The notes: a model not told the origin generated them from the sequence alone. Counted from the stretch's first letter, positions 8,808-18,011 are shown. The stretch: 44,714 bases of DNA from Candidatus Fermentibacterota bacterium (GCA_030592645.1 JAUVIR010000024.1:1-44714); one strand, 5' to 3'. Numbers and translations: made by a program.

Positions 8808-9140
8808 CTAACCTCCCTCAACAGTGAATGAAGCGGATTCCATTTTCGGAAAAACCGGGGGGAAGGGTTTTGTAACGGTCACCTCCCAGCGTCCATCAGG
8901 ATACTCCATCCGCAGCATTCCAAGAATATCCTCTGCCAGATCTTCAATGTAATCGTATTCCTTCTCATCAAACTTAACCAGAGCTTCACATACATCAGCG
9001 TAATTGACCGAAGGTCCGCTGGAAATTCTACCGCTCCAGGATACGGTGACAGGAACATCCCTGGAAGAAATTTTCTCGCGATCATCAGCCCCGAGCTTAA
9101 GCCGGAGGATTATGTTCTTCAGTACAAGTCTGCCTTTCAT
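8808..9140 (-). CDS. folB: Dihydroneopterin aldolase
   Basis: FolB cleaves dihydroneopterin to 6-hydroxymethyl-dihydropterin and glycolaldehyde. The protein has 110 residues with the T-fold pattern: KNIILRLKLGADDREK, VNYADVCEALVKF and YDYIEDLAEDILG, then a WEVTVTKPFPP strand. Pairwise identity to well-known FolB proteins looks modest, but position directly before folK supports the call. Its ATG overlaps the stop of the aminotransferase (ATGA at 9137-9140). Confidence 0.86.
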   Translation of the reverse strand: MKGRLVLKNIILRLKLGADDREKISSRDVPVTVSWSGRISSGPSVNYADVCEALVKFDEKEYDYIEDLAEDILGMLRMEYPDGRWEVTVTKPFPPVFPKMESASFTVEGG

Positions 9141-10363
9141 TCAACTCCCTTTTTCAGCCATGCCTTTATCTTATGTCTGAAAAGCTCTTTCTGCTCCAGT
9201 CTTCCTATTGCCTGGTAAATAGATTCCTCGGGTATTGTAAGTGCGAAACGAATATACCCCTCCCCGTATGTGCCGAAACCGCTTCCGGGTGTGACCACAA
9301 TTCCTGTATGAGTTATCAGTTTGCGGGCAAACCGCATGGATTGGGTGCCCTTGGGAAGTTTAACCCAGACGTAGAATGTGCCCGGTGATTCGCAGATATC
9401 CCAGTCGAGCTTCCGGAGACCTTCCACCAGCACTGCTCTCCGTTTTGCATAGATGTCGAAAAGGCAGGATATATTCGAGTAGAGAGCTTTCTCGGCAGCT
9501 TTCTGAACTGCAGTGAATACCCCGGAATCGATATTCTCTTTGGCACTCATGAAGGTCTTCACAAGGTTAGTGCCACCTGCCACGAACCCGACTCTCCATC
9601 CTGTCATGTTGAATGTTTTGGAAAGGCTGTGGAACTCCAGGCAGACATCTTCAGCGCCCGGTATCTGAAGGAACGATGCCGGGGGCTTTCCATCGAATCT
9701 TATATGGCTGTAGGAGTTGTCGCTGACTATCAGAATGTCTTCCCGCCTTGCCCATTCCACGATTTCTTTCATCCTGTCAAGCGTGAGAACTGCTCCAGTG
9801 GGGTTATTGGGATAGTTGAGGAAAATAAGCCTTACGCTGTCGATCACTTCCTTTGAAAAGGAATTCAGGTCCGGTATGAACCCGTTTTCCCTCAGCAGAG
9901 GCAGGTCGATCGGAATGGCGTCCGCAAGTATGGCTGATGCCCTGTATACTGGATAACCCGGATTGGGAACAAGTACGAGGTCTCCCGGATTGCAGAAGAA
10001 GAGGGGAACATGGGCGATACCCTCCTTCGTTCCGATTACGGCTCCAACATCCAGCCCGCCATCTATCGATACACCGAACTGCTCCCTCATCCAGTTTTTT
10101 ACAGCGTCAAGGAAGAACCCGCTTCCGGAACCTTTCGGATATCTATGATAGGAAGGCACGGCAACAGCTTCTCTGGCTGCATCAACTATTGCAGAAAGTG
10201 TGGGCAGATCCGGATCCCCGATTCCAAAATCGATAAGCTCCATACCCTTCTTCTTTGCAACTTCCTTCTGCCTGTCTATCTGGGCAAACAGGTACGGCGG
10301 AAGCATACTCACCCGCTCGGACGCAGATATAACAACCCGTTTCCCTTTGTTCTTTTCTTTCAA
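9137..10363 (-). CDS. dapL: LL-diaminopimelate aminotransferase-like enzyme
   Basis: This is a fold-type I PLP aminotransferase. The N-terminal block LPPYLFAQIDRQKE followed by DFGIGDPDLPT is characteristic of the DapL branch that makes LL-diaminopimelate from tetrahydrodipicolinate, feeding lysine and peptidoglycan. The PLP lysine lies in SLSKTFNMTGWRVGF (about Lys249); NYPNNPTGA is also clear. The frame is open to an ATG at 10405, but I chose the TTG at 10363: GGAAGAGG lies five bases before it and the protein then starts near homologues. A possible promoter, TTGTAT-15-TATACT, covers 10379-10405 on this strand and also favours the later start. It is the first gene of the 13-gene operon. Other aminotransferase substrates are possible. 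Confidence 0.88.
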   Translation of the reverse strand: MKEKNKGKRVVISASERVSMLPPYLFAQIDRQKEVAKKKGMELIDFGIGDPDLPTLSAIVDAAREAVAVPSYHRYPKGSGSGFFLDAVKNWMREQFGVSIDGGLDVGAVIGTKEGIAHVPLFFCNPGDLVLVPNPGYPVYRASAILADAIPIDLPLLRENGFIPDLNSFSKEVIDSVRLIFLNYPNNPTGAVLTLDRMKEIVEWARREDILIVSDNSYSHIRFDGKPPASFLQIPGAEDVCLEFHSLSKTFNMTGWRVGFVAGGTNLVKTFMSAKENIDSGVFTAVQKAAEKALYSNISCLFDIYAKRRAVLVEGLRKLDWDICESPGTFYVWVKLPKGTQSMRFARKLITHTGIVVTPGSGFGTYGEGYIRFALTIPEESIYQAIGRLEQKELFRHKIKAWLKKGVE

Positions 10364-10546
10364 ATCAACCTCTTCCAGAGTATACCGAGTCAGAAATACA
10401 TACAATTCTCTTCAGCTTAATATATGAACTTGCAGCTCCCATCGTAAGACCTTGATCAGCGTTCTCTTAAGTGGAACTGCTGAAGACCCTGATAATATAT
10501 TGTATATATTCTTTTAGTATTTGCCAATTCCCTTTCGGAGGTTATC

Positions 10547-12613
10547 ATGATAACTGTGCAACTGATAGCGTTATTACTTCTCTCGCTGCAGCCCCCTGCT
10601 GCGGACATCGTTCCCCATGAGATCACGACACACGGCCATACCCGCATAGATAACTACTACTGGCTTCGGGATATCGAAAACCCTGCGGTTATAGAATACC
10701 TGGAAGCGGAAAATGCTTATGCAGATTCCATGCTGAGAGAGTACACCGCTTTGATCGACATGCTGGTCGGGGAAATGCGGGAAAGAATTACCGAAGAGGA
10801 CAGTTCCGTACCCTACTACAGAAACGGTTACTGGTACTGGCATGAATACCGGGTGGGTGATGAGTACAGTGTGAACATGAGGAGACAGCATCCCGATGGT
10901 GAACCAGAGATACTGCTGGACGAGAGTGTCTTTGCTGCAGGCAGGGAATACTTCCAGGTTGAGGCAATGAGTGTCAGTCCTGATAATACCATCCTTGCAT
11001 GGGCATTCGATACCACCGGAGGGCATTGGAATACGCTCGTTTTCCAGGACATTCAGACGGGTCACAGGCTGGATAATATTCACAGCGCCTCGGGTGACAT
11101 CGCATGGGCAGCCGATTCAAGAATGGTATTCTACGGATTGAACGACCCGACCGGAAGAACGGACAGGATCATGCGCAGGACAATAGGGTGCGATGATGAG
11201 GCATGCGTATACAGGGAGGACGATCCCACATTCTGGCCGGGGGTCTGGAATTCCTATGATAACACGTGGATAGTTATATCAACTTCAAGCACACTTGAAT
11301 CCGAATGCAGAGTACTGTCTGCGGCAACCCCCAGGGATTCTTTCCGTGTAGTTCATCCCCGGACAGAGGGGCTTGAATACTACATCAAACCCATCGGGAA
11401 CACATTCTACATTCTTACGAACGCCGAAGGTGAAAACTATTCGGTTATGCAGGCTTCGGCGGAATCATCTTCAATGCAGGAATGGGAAACCTTTATACCT
11501 TATTCCGACAGTGCTCAGGTAGAAAGAATCGACATTTTTGATGATATTCTTGCCGCAATGGTAAGAACAGGCGGTATACGGAAACTCTACATTGTGGACA
11601 GAGAATCAGGCTGCGGGTACTATGCCAATCTGGGAGAGGAAGCCTCCACTGTCTATCCTTCCTCGAACTTCGATGCTTCGGCCGATTCCATCAGATGCTA
11701 TTACTCATCCATGACAACACCCTGGTCTACCGTGGCTTACGATATAAGCGCAGACACGATGCGGGTTCTTAAGATGGAAGATATCGGTGAACATTTCGAC
11801 AGGTCCCTGTACGAATCCCACTTGCTGATGGCTCCGGCTGACGACGGTTCACTCATCCCGATAAACCTGGTCTACAGGACCGACCTGTTCAGAGAAGGTA
11901 AAAACCCTCTGCTGATCTACGGATACGGAGCGTACGGTTCCAGCATGAATCCAATGTTCAGCTCCAGAAGGCTCTCCCTCCTGGACAGGGGTTTCGTGTA
12001 CGCTATCGCACACGTACGTGGTGGCAGTGAAATGGGTCGCTGGTGGTACAACCAGGGAAGGGTCCTTAACAAGATGAACTCCTTCACCGATTTCATAGAC
12101 TGCACCGAATACCTCATAACAGAAGGATACTGTGACCCGGATAATGTATTCGCCATGGGTGAGAGTGCCGGAGGGCTCCTGATGGGAGCGATAATCAACC
12201 TCAGGCCGGACATCTGGCGCGGAGTTATAGCGGGGGTTCCCTTTGTCGATGCCCTGACTACGATGCTTGACCCCACTATTCCGCTTACCACCAACGAGTA
12301 CGACGAATGGGGAAATCCTTCGGAAAATGAAGAGGAATACTGGTATATCCTCTCCTACTCACCTGTGGATAACCTGGATGCTGTCGATTACCCGGCCATC
12401 TACGTCTACACTGGCGTAAACGATAATCAGGTAGGTTACTGGGAACCGGCGAAATGGGTAGCCGGCATCAGGAACATCAATACAGGCAGCGAACCTGTTC
12501 TTCTGCGTGTAAACATGGGGACCGGTCACGGTGGTGCATCTGGACGTTTCAGCTGGCTGCGTGACTACGCTGAACAGTACGCGTTCATCCTTGGGCTTGT
12601 TATAGAAGAATAG
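10547..12613 (+). CDS. Prolyl oligopeptidase family, oligopeptidase B-like
   Basis: This is a 688-residue S9A serine peptidase with an apparent signal peptide (hydrophobic residues about 4-15). An N-terminal beta-propeller starts with the family phrase HTRIDNYYWLRDIENP. The alpha/beta hydrolase domain at the C-terminus carries GESAGG (Ser540), Asp626 in VNDNQV and His661 in GHGGASGR. S9A enzymes cut short peptides after Pro or basic residues. The signal peptide suggests it works in the periplasm or outside, unlike the cytoplasmic E. coli PtrB. GGAGG lies five bases before the ATG. It is transcribed divergently from the dapL operon. Confidence 0.94.
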   Translation: MITVQLIALLLLSLQPPAADIVPHEITTHGHTRIDNYYWLRDIENPAVIEYLEAENAYADSMLREYTALIDMLVGEMRERITEEDSSVPYYRNGYWYWHEYRVGDEYSVNMRRQHPDGEPEILLDESVFAAGREYFQVEAMSVSPDNTILAWAFDTTGGHWNTLVFQDIQTGHRLDNIHSASGDIAWAADSRMVFYGLNDPTGRTDRIMRRTIGCDDEACVYREDDPTFWPGVWNSYDNTWIVISTSSTLESECRVLSAATPRDSFRVVHPRTEGLEYYIKPIGNTFYILTNAEGENYSVMQASAESSSMQEWETFIPYSDSAQVERIDIFDDILAAMVRTGGIRKLYIVDRESGCGYYANLGEEASTVYPSSNFDASADSIRCYYSSMTTPWSTVAYDISADTMRVLKMEDIGEHFDRSLYESHLLMAPADDGSLIPINLVYRTDLFREGKNPLLIYGYGAYGSSMNPMFSSRRLSLLDRGFVYAIAHVRGGSEMGRWWYNQGRVLNKMNSFTDFIDCTEYLITEGYCDPDNVFAMGESAGGLLMGAIINLRPDIWRGVIAGVPFVDALTTMLDPTIPLTTNEYDEWGNPSENEEEYWYILSYSPVDNLDAVDYPAIYVYTGVNDNQVGYWEPAKWVAGIRNINTGSEPVLLRVNMGTGHGGASGRFSWLRDYAEQYAFILGLVIEE

Positions 12614-12670
12614 GCGATAATTCCTGAAGTCAGCGGGTCTGAGATCTGCACTCAGCTGCACGGAGGTTCG

Positions 12671-13177
12671 CTATATGATAAAGTCCAGTTTCAATCCCAG
12701 GTAGACACCCAATCCGGCACCACTTCCACTGCCCTGAAAACCGATGCAGGTGTAGGGTTCTATGTCAATATCTGTCCGGCCCCTCATCAGAGGTATTCTC
12801 CACCCAATTTTGGGTCCAAATGAAAACGCTGCTATAAATGCAAGATCGTCCGATTCGTCCTCATAAAGCTGACCTCCAGCACCGATATAAAACCCCAGGA
12901 AGGGTCCTCTGGGCTCCTGCAGGAATCTATAGCGTATCTCCAGACCAAAATACGCTCCACCACCGAGTCCTCGTGCATCAGCTGGTTCGTAAGTGTACAT
13001 TAGGAACGGGCCACCGTAGGCGATTGTGCTCCAGCTGGATTCACCGGATGTCTCCCTGTGGAGAGCAAACTCCAGTGTCTGCACCAGAGACCAGTTGATC
13101 AGGGTCGGATCGGGCATTGGCGGCGGATTGGCAGATGTCACACCGATAATCAGCAACAGCATTATCCTGCTAATCAA
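12671..13177 (-). CDS. Putative outer-membrane beta-barrel-like protein
   Basis: Function is not recognised. The protein has 168 residues with a short hydrophobic N-terminus (IMLLLIIGVTSA) that looks like a signal peptide, followed by alternating Gly/aromatic strands such as GGGAYFGLEIRYRF, FLGFYIGAGGQLY, FSFGPKIGWR and GAGLGVYLGLKLDF. Such strands with an aromatic, Phe-rich end are typical of small outer-membrane barrels, and the protein ends in FII. The start used is a TTG (13177); an ATG at 13162 is the alternative, and neither has a strong ribosome site. It converges with the S9A gene. Confidence 0.65.
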   Translation of the reverse strand: MISRIMLLLIIGVTSANPPPMPDPTLINWSLVQTLEFALHRETSGESSWSTIAYGGPFLMYTYEPADARGLGGGAYFGLEIRYRFLQEPRGPFLGFYIGAGGQLYEDESDDLAFIAAFSFGPKIGWRIPLMRGRTDIDIEPYTCIGFQGSGSGAGLGVYLGLKLDFII

Positions 13178-13286
13178 ATGAACAGCATCTGAAATGCTGA
13201 TGGAGGTGAAGACTGGCAGCTGAAGAAAGATAAGCCAACACTGGTATAAATAACAGTATTCTGCTTCTCCTCATGTTCATATATGC

Positions 13287-14327
13287 CTACCAATCGAAGA
13301 ATTCCATTGTGCCTGTGTGTTCACCATCCGGTATCAGCTGCTGCCCCGAACCCCCGTTCTCGGGAATCAGCATCAGAAGGTGCTCCGCACCGATCAGGAT
13401 TTCGGAAGAATCGAATAGATAATCCATGCGAAGAAAGAGAATGCTTCCCCCATCCGCCGAGAACACAGGAAGGCTTGCTACATACTGCACATCGGTAAGC
13501 TGCACGGAATTTCCCTGCAGATCAACCGAGCAAACGTTCCAGGGAATCAGCTCATCCCAGTATTCCACCAGAATAGAAGGATCGGCAATATCGGTCCAGG
13601 GACGTGAACCATCGTAGTGGCTGTAAACTATCATGCCGCCGTCCGGGCTCCAGCTCGGGTCATGATCGGACTGCCAGCCGGCAGTTGTCGTAAGCCGGGT
13701 CTTGTCCGAGCCGTCGGCCCCCATTACGTAGATCTCCTCTCTCGCTGGCGACTGTGTTATCCGGTTGGATTTGAAGGTTATAAGTGACCCGTCAGGAGAC
13801 CATTCGGGATCGTTATCCTCCCAGACGGACGATGTCAACCTGATAACCTCAGATCCGTCGGAACGCATGATGAAAATATCTGCTGCTCCTGTGGGAGCCC
13901 CGGTTGAGTCATGCCACGAACTGAAGACGAGATGGCTGTCTCCAGGCCCCCAGTCCGGGTGGGCATCAATAACCGCATTGTAAGTCAGTCTTGTTTCCAC
14001 GCCGGAACCGATGTCCAGAACAAAGATCTCCCAGGTGGTCATGTTTGATTCGTCACCGGCAAGATAGGCCACTTGAGAACCGTCACGGGAGATAGCAGGA
14101 TTATTCTCATGTCTGCTGTTGTAAGTTAGCCGGGTTATCTCACCGGATTTATCCAGCAGATAGAGTTCTCCTTCGGAAGAATGCGCTCTTGAGATGAAGA
14201 CTATCGATTCGTTCTGCTGGGTGTACCAGAGATCGAAAGGATCAGACGGACCTGCAGAGTTCTCTCCGCACCCTGCGATAAATAGACAAACAGCTGAAAG
14301 TACGGTACAATCTCTTAATAGTATCAT
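13287..14327 (-). CDS. TolB-like WD40/PD40 propeller lipoprotein
   Basis: The signal peptide ends in the lipobox LFIAGC, so Cys20 should be lipidated. The rest is a chain of PD40-type propeller blades: NNPAISRDGSQVAYL, AHPDWGPGDSHLVF, NDPEWSPDGSLITF, HDPSWSPDGGMIVY and a final LPVFSADGGSILFL. Such propellers bind proteins or peptides and occur in TolB and the N-terminal half of S9 peptidases, but no hydrolase domain follows. The ATG overlaps the stop of the upstream lipoprotein gene (ATGA at 14324-14327), so both belong to one operon. Its binding partner is unknown. Confidence 0.85.
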   Translation of the reverse strand: MILLRDCTVLSAVCLFIAGCGENSAGPSDPFDLWYTQQNESIVFISRAHSSEGELYLLDKSGEITRLTYNSRHENNPAISRDGSQVAYLAGDESNMTTWEIFVLDIGSGVETRLTYNAVIDAHPDWGPGDSHLVFSSWHDSTGAPTGAADIFIMRSDGSEVIRLTSSVWEDNDPEWSPDGSLITFKSNRITQSPAREEIYVMGADGSDKTRLTTTAGWQSDHDPSWSPDGGMIVYSHYDGSRPWTDIADPSILVEYWDELIPWNVCSVDLQGNSVQLTDVQYVASLPVFSADGGSILFLRMDYLFDSSEILIGAEHLLMLIPENGGSGQQLIPDGEHTGTMEFFDW

Positions 14328-15772
14328 CTGAAACCAGCCGAAACAACAGCGCGGACTATGTGCTGAATTGGATTCCCCTCGGAAAACTCCATTGCAGCCG
14401 AAATCATCATAACATCGTTATCCATGTCAACTGATGCAGCAAAACGGGTAATACCGGATATGCTGGCAGTCCTGCGCATTGCAGCGGGAAGGTCCCGGTT
14501 AATTGCAATTGGCTCTATTTCCGAAGCAAGGAGAATGCTGGTCTCATTATCCATTCCAAGGCCGTTCCTCCGGATGTAGTCGTTGAAGCTGATACCGGCC
14601 GCAATATCCTCAAGAGTGAAGCCACTGGTCATGATGATCATGTCATCGATAATCCCGAATTCGATGAAATCGATTCCCATTGAAGGATCTCCACTTACCC
14701 GGTAACATCTGTGACCATTCAGATCGAATGTAGTCATTCCTGGATCACTGAAGCCGGCTATGGCAGTGTATATGAAATATAACGTTCTATCAATTGCCTC
14801 CTGGTCTCTGATACCGAACTGCAGGAAACCTGCATGGGAATCTTCAGCAAGGCTTAACCCGAGATATATGTCACCTGAAAAGGAATCCAGCAGCTCCTCA
14901 AAGGATGGAAAACCTAAATCCTCCAGCCCCGGGTCGACCTCCCGATCGATCCCGTGAGAGTAAAGAAAATCTTTTACATTCTGCATATTCAGGCTGATTC
15001 TGAGAATTCCGGTAATATCGGGAGGAATCAAAATATCCCCGGCGTTTGCAGAAGGTGCCAGCATAGAGGTGAAAACCGTAATATCATCGTCCTCAAAGGA
15101 AATATTAAGCGCAAGCTTCAGAACCGAATTGTCTACTGTGCAGGTGAAAAGAACACTTTCGGTACCCTCCGCACCAATAAAGTTGTCCAGCTCCGCGTAA
15201 AGCACCAGTGCTGTATTATGCATAGTGGCATTTTCCTGCAGCCTGACGTAATCATCATCGTTCCGGATTCCGGAATCCAGAGCAAAGAGGGAATGTTCAA
15301 TCGTATTCTCGGAGACGGTTACAATGGTGTAACCTCCGGATTCAGTGAACCTCAGATCAGAATCGAACCCATCCAGACGGTTGAATATCCCGCTGAAAAA
15401 GCTCTCTACTCCAGCCGGATCCTCTGAAGGCAGAATAATGTACAATACTCCCATATCATCCGGGTGCAGATCCATAACAAGTCCGATATCACTATCCGGC
15501 CGCAGGGCGAGAGCTTCCACCCATCCGCTCCAATCAAGAGGATAGAGTCCCAGTATCTCCTCGATTTCATTGATCTGTATATTTTCCATATTCAGTGAAT
15601 CAGACAGTATTGAGAGCAGTTCTTCAAGATCAGCTTCCCGGGGATTGACCGTAAGGTAGAAATCGTGTCCTGCCGGCATGGAATCCAGAAGGCTTTCTGT
15701 TTGTTCTTCATCCAGACATGAAGTAATAATGAGTGCTGCAGTCAAAACAGAACCGAGTAAAACGGCTTTCAT
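14324..15772 (-). CDS. Lipoprotein, DUF3352-like
   Basis: This is a 482-residue lipoprotein with the lipobox ALIITSC (Cys19). The body alternates acidic helices and strands, e.g. GLYPLDWSGWVEALALRPD, then GLVMDL, VLYAELDNFIGAEG and, near the end, FAASVDMDNDVMMISAAMEF. The layout (a Met-Pro-Ala-Gly start after the Cys, repeated pseudo-domains scoring self versus residual signal) resembles DUF3352 family proteins, whose function is unknown. It starts directly after the stop of the upstream gene and overlaps the TolB-like gene by four bases. Confidence 0.7.
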   Translation of the reverse strand: MKAVLLGSVLTAALIITSCLDEEQTESLLDSMPAGHDFYLTVNPREADLEELLSILSDSLNMENIQINEIEEILGLYPLDWSGWVEALALRPDSDIGLVMDLHPDDMGVLYIILPSEDPAGVESFFSGIFNRLDGFDSDLRFTESGGYTIVTVSENTIEHSLFALDSGIRNDDDYVRLQENATMHNTALVLYAELDNFIGAEGTESVLFTCTVDNSVLKLALNISFEDDDITVFTSMLAPSANAGDILIPPDITGILRISLNMQNVKDFLYSHGIDREVDPGLEDLGFPSFEELLDSFSGDIYLGLSLAEDSHAGFLQFGIRDQEAIDRTLYFIYTAIAGFSDPGMTTFDLNGHRCYRVSGDPSMGIDFIEFGIIDDMIIMTSGFTLEDIAAGISFNDYIRRNGLGMDNETSILLASEIEPIAINRDLPAAMRRTASISGITRFAASVDMDNDVMMISAAMEFSEGNPIQHIVRAVVSAGFR

Positions 15773-16516
15773 TTAATTTCCTACCACTAAGATACGGATA
15801 ATTTTCGTATTTTCGGGTATTTCTCCAACTACTTCACCCATCTGCCACCAGTCTCCCTGTTCCAGTATGAATGACATCCAAAGCGACTCTACAACGGCAC
15901 AGGGATCTCCATCCTCTCCCCAGTATACACCATTAATCAGATAATTGTCCTCAATATCTTCGAAAGTAGAACCTATTCTGATTCCTTCTTTATTTATGAA
16001 TCTATCTGAGAAGATTCCTATTCTCCAGATTCTCCAGATTGAATGATCAGTCTCAATCAATTCCAGAACCAGAGTTTTTGATATTTCATTTTCAAAGGTT
16101 AATTCGAGAACCGGATTTGACATGCCCTCCGTCATTCGATCAACCTCTACGATCTCAACTTCCCCGTAAAGCTCTGACACTGCTTCAACATCTTCTGCCG
16201 GCATACCGCATTCAAAAAGACCCGCATGATCTTTTCCCAATGCATACATAATGTCAGTATTTACTCCTTCATCAATCAGCATTCGGGCAACTTCATAGTT
16301 TTTAATATCTACAGCAAGCTTAAGAGGGTGTTCTCCTTCTCCATTGTGCGGATCAAGCCCATCAAATGTGGCGAATCCGTACTCATCCAGAAATGACTCA
16401 AGCACCGAATTATCAACTGTATTGTATTCTTCCTCTGAACTCTTCGAACTTCCAGAAATAACCAGTAAAGAGAAAGTAATGAATCCAACGGTAGCTGCAT
16501 ATCTGAGAAATGTCAT
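15773..16516 (-). CDS. Secreted protein with ankyrin-like segment
   Basis: The family is not recognised with confidence. A signal peptide (YAATVGFITFSLLVISGSS) opens the 247-residue protein. Residues about 40-110 hold ankyrin-like phrases (FATFDGLDPHNGEGEHPL, AVDIKNYEVARMLIDEGV). The C-terminal half has INKEGIRIGSTFEDIEDNY, a pattern seen in small periplasmic proteins of the DUF1131 type. AGGAG lies six bases before the ATG. It is the first gene of a three-gene unit with the two lipoproteins that follow, with no gap before the next ATG. Envelope localisation is likely; function is open. Confidence 0.7.
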   Translation of the reverse strand: MTFLRYAATVGFITFSLLVISGSSKSSEEEYNTVDNSVLESFLDEYGFATFDGLDPHNGEGEHPLKLAVDIKNYEVARMLIDEGVNTDIMYALGKDHAGLFECGMPAEDVEAVSELYGEVEIVEVDRMTEGMSNPVLELTFENEISKTLVLELIETDHSIWRIWRIGIFSDRFINKEGIRIGSTFEDIEDNYLINGVYWGEDGDPCAVVESLWMSFILEQGDWWQMGEVVGEIPENTKIIRILVVGN

Positions 16517-16660
16517 TCAGTTCTCCTCTCGACATCGCTTAGAATCTGTGAACCATATGGACATATATTTTAATACAAAGAACATATTTCGGCACACGTT
16601 CTAGTCGGAAGCTAAATCGCCATTAAGTTTTCCGGGAGGTCGAATTGAAGACAACTGTGC

Positions 16661-17536
16661 TCAGGTGCCTCTGCGGATGGAAACGTGCAGAGGCTCGTAC
16701 CGGGACCACAGGCCGGCCATAGCGTTAGCCATATCTAGAGTACCGAATCGACGGGCCTCGATGATAATGGCTTCGTCCACCACGATTCCTGATCCCTGAC
16801 CTGATCTTTCAAACCCCACCGTTAGCTCAGAATCACGCCCCTCGCCAGACAATGCACCGCTGCCTCCATTTGGCGTGGCCATCTGCATGAAAACGGGAAT
16901 AGTCTGACTCGTGTGGAAAGCGCCGGACGTCACATGAATCTGGTGAAAGATCTGAACCTGCCCTATGGCTGAAACGCAGAAGGATTGTGTTTCAATCCAG
17001 CCCAGTTCAAGATGCACACCTGAACGGATGGTCAGTTCATTGAAGTCGAAAGGCAGATCGAATAATGTCCTGAATCCGAATGAGATCCTGCTGAGAGATC
17101 TGGCAGGCGGTCCGGATAGCTGCGCATCACCAGCACATCCGTGCGCCGTCTTCTCATCGTTTGCATGGGTATTGTCTGTTACACCCTGACTGTCAAACAG
17201 AATATACTTGCTGTAGTCCAGGTCTTTTATCCAGGACTCACCCGCAGATTCACCGTCGCAGCAGCAGCAACAGCAGCAGTTCTGTTTGCTCGAAAACAAC
17301 AAGGGAGTATGGTGCTTCTCCCATGATTTTATAAGCTCATTGCGCTTAATCGCAAAATCAGCGATCAGACCTTCAAGCTTCTTCATATCGTAACTGACTG
17401 CTCCTGTGGATTTATCTCTTATGGCCAGCTTGTAACGCCGGGTCTGGAAGTCAGACTCGGCCTTCGAGATCTGTCCCAGGAGTCTGTGCGGATTGACCTT
17501 CTTCTCCCTGGATCTGCTGGTTGTACTGCGCGGCAT
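16661..17536 (-). CDS. Hypothetical protein with seven consecutive cysteines
   Basis: I do not recognise this protein. The start is the ATG at 17536, directly behind GGGAGGGG; the frame extends to 17566 but lacks support there. The N-terminal part is basic (RSTTSRSREKK, then RRYKLAIRDK), followed by a helical, coiled-coil-prone stretch. At about residues 87-93 there is a run of seven Cys (NCCCCCCCDGE), encoded by 17260-17280. The second half is beta-rich, rather hydrophobic, with FGFRTLFDLPFDFNELTI and repeated Gly/Ser turns. There is no signal peptide and no membrane helix. It stands alone, with promoters to be sought in the 314-base region upstream. The Cys run could bind metal or be lipidated; neither is shown. 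Confidence 0.7.
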   Translation of the reverse strand: MPRSTTSRSREKKVNPHRLLGQISKAESDFQTRRYKLAIRDKSTGAVSYDMKKLEGLIADFAIKRNELIKSWEKHHTPLLFSSKQNCCCCCCCDGESAGESWIKDLDYSKYILFDSQGVTDNTHANDEKTAHGCAGDAQLSGPPARSLSRISFGFRTLFDLPFDFNELTIRSGVHLELGWIETQSFCVSAIGQVQIFHQIHVTSGAFHTSQTIPVFMQMATPNGGSGALSGEGRDSELTVGFERSGQGSGIVVDEAIIIEARRFGTLDMANAMAGLWSRYEPLHVSIRRGT

Positions 17537-17850
17537 TTTCCCCTCCCTTGATAAGATATTCCCCACGAACTACACACTATTCTCCAATACAAGATCTATG
17601 TTCACCCCTATTGTTCTGTATCCGATCAATCATCTTGTCGGAACTGACAATACTGTCGCAATTCCTCTTATGTCAATGCAGAGTGGCGAAGGGTCTAACT
17701 GACAAATCCTAATAGATATCTGAAACAGGTAAGCATTTTACTCGTTCGTCTCAAGAAGAAGTCATCAGGTCAAAAATCCTGCATAATATGTGGAACTGTT
17801 AAAACATGCCAGTTCAGGTTCGACATCGCACAGATTGGAGGTTAAGCCCT
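17537..17850 (+). other. Divergent intergenic region, 314 bases
   Basis: The region lies between the Cys7 gene (minus) and the 33-residue basic gene (plus). It should hold both promoters, but no hexamer pair is convincing; an AT-rich CATAATAT at about 17783 could be a -10 for the plus gene. An inverted repeat TTGTC-N6-GACAA lies at 17635-17650. No ORF with a ribosome site is seen. Confidence 0.4.
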
Positions 17851-17952
17851 ATGTCAAAAAGCAGGGATAAGAAAAAGGAAACCAAGACAAAACCAAAGAA
17901 AACCCTCAAAGAGAAACGAGCTGATAAGAAAAAGGGCACTCCGCATAATTGA
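17851..17952 (+). CDS. Small basic Lys-rich protein (33 aa)
   Basis: This short ORF begins SKSRDKKKETKTKPKKTL and continues with KEKRADKKK. GGAGG stands nine bases before the ATG, and the stop codon lies in the terminator hairpin, which supports a real, tightly bounded transcript. Similar tiny proteins starting SKSRDxKKE and ending in Lys/Arg-rich tails are known as unnamed ORFs in several bacteria. About half the residues are Lys or Arg, so binding to nucleic acid or ribosomes is plausible but unproven. It has no partner gene next to it. Confidence 0.7.
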   Translation: MSKSRDKKKETKTKPKKTLKEKRADKKKGTPHN

Positions 17953-17962
17953 GTGCCCTTTT
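17931..17962. terminator. Bidirectional intrinsic terminator
   Basis: An 11-base perfect stem (AAAGGGCACTC / GAGTGCCCTTT) with a nine-base loop, flanked by T runs in both directions. It ends the small basic gene on the plus strand and the S9 peptidase gene (18012-20408) on the minus strand. The stop codon of the small gene (17950-17952) lies at the loop-stem border. Confidence 0.9.
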
Positions 17963-18011
17963 CAAGTAAGTTCGAGAACAACTACCAGAATCCAGGTTTA
18001 CTTATATGGTT

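Noticed and set aside
13183..13199. CAGCAT-N5-ATGCTG hairpin as terminator
   Set aside because: Short stem and no T run on either strand.
17258..17285. GCAGCAGCAG repeat as a microsatellite in non-coding DNA
   Set aside because: It is inside a well-supported ORF with a strong ribosome site and encodes the Cys run on the minus strand, so it is reported there.
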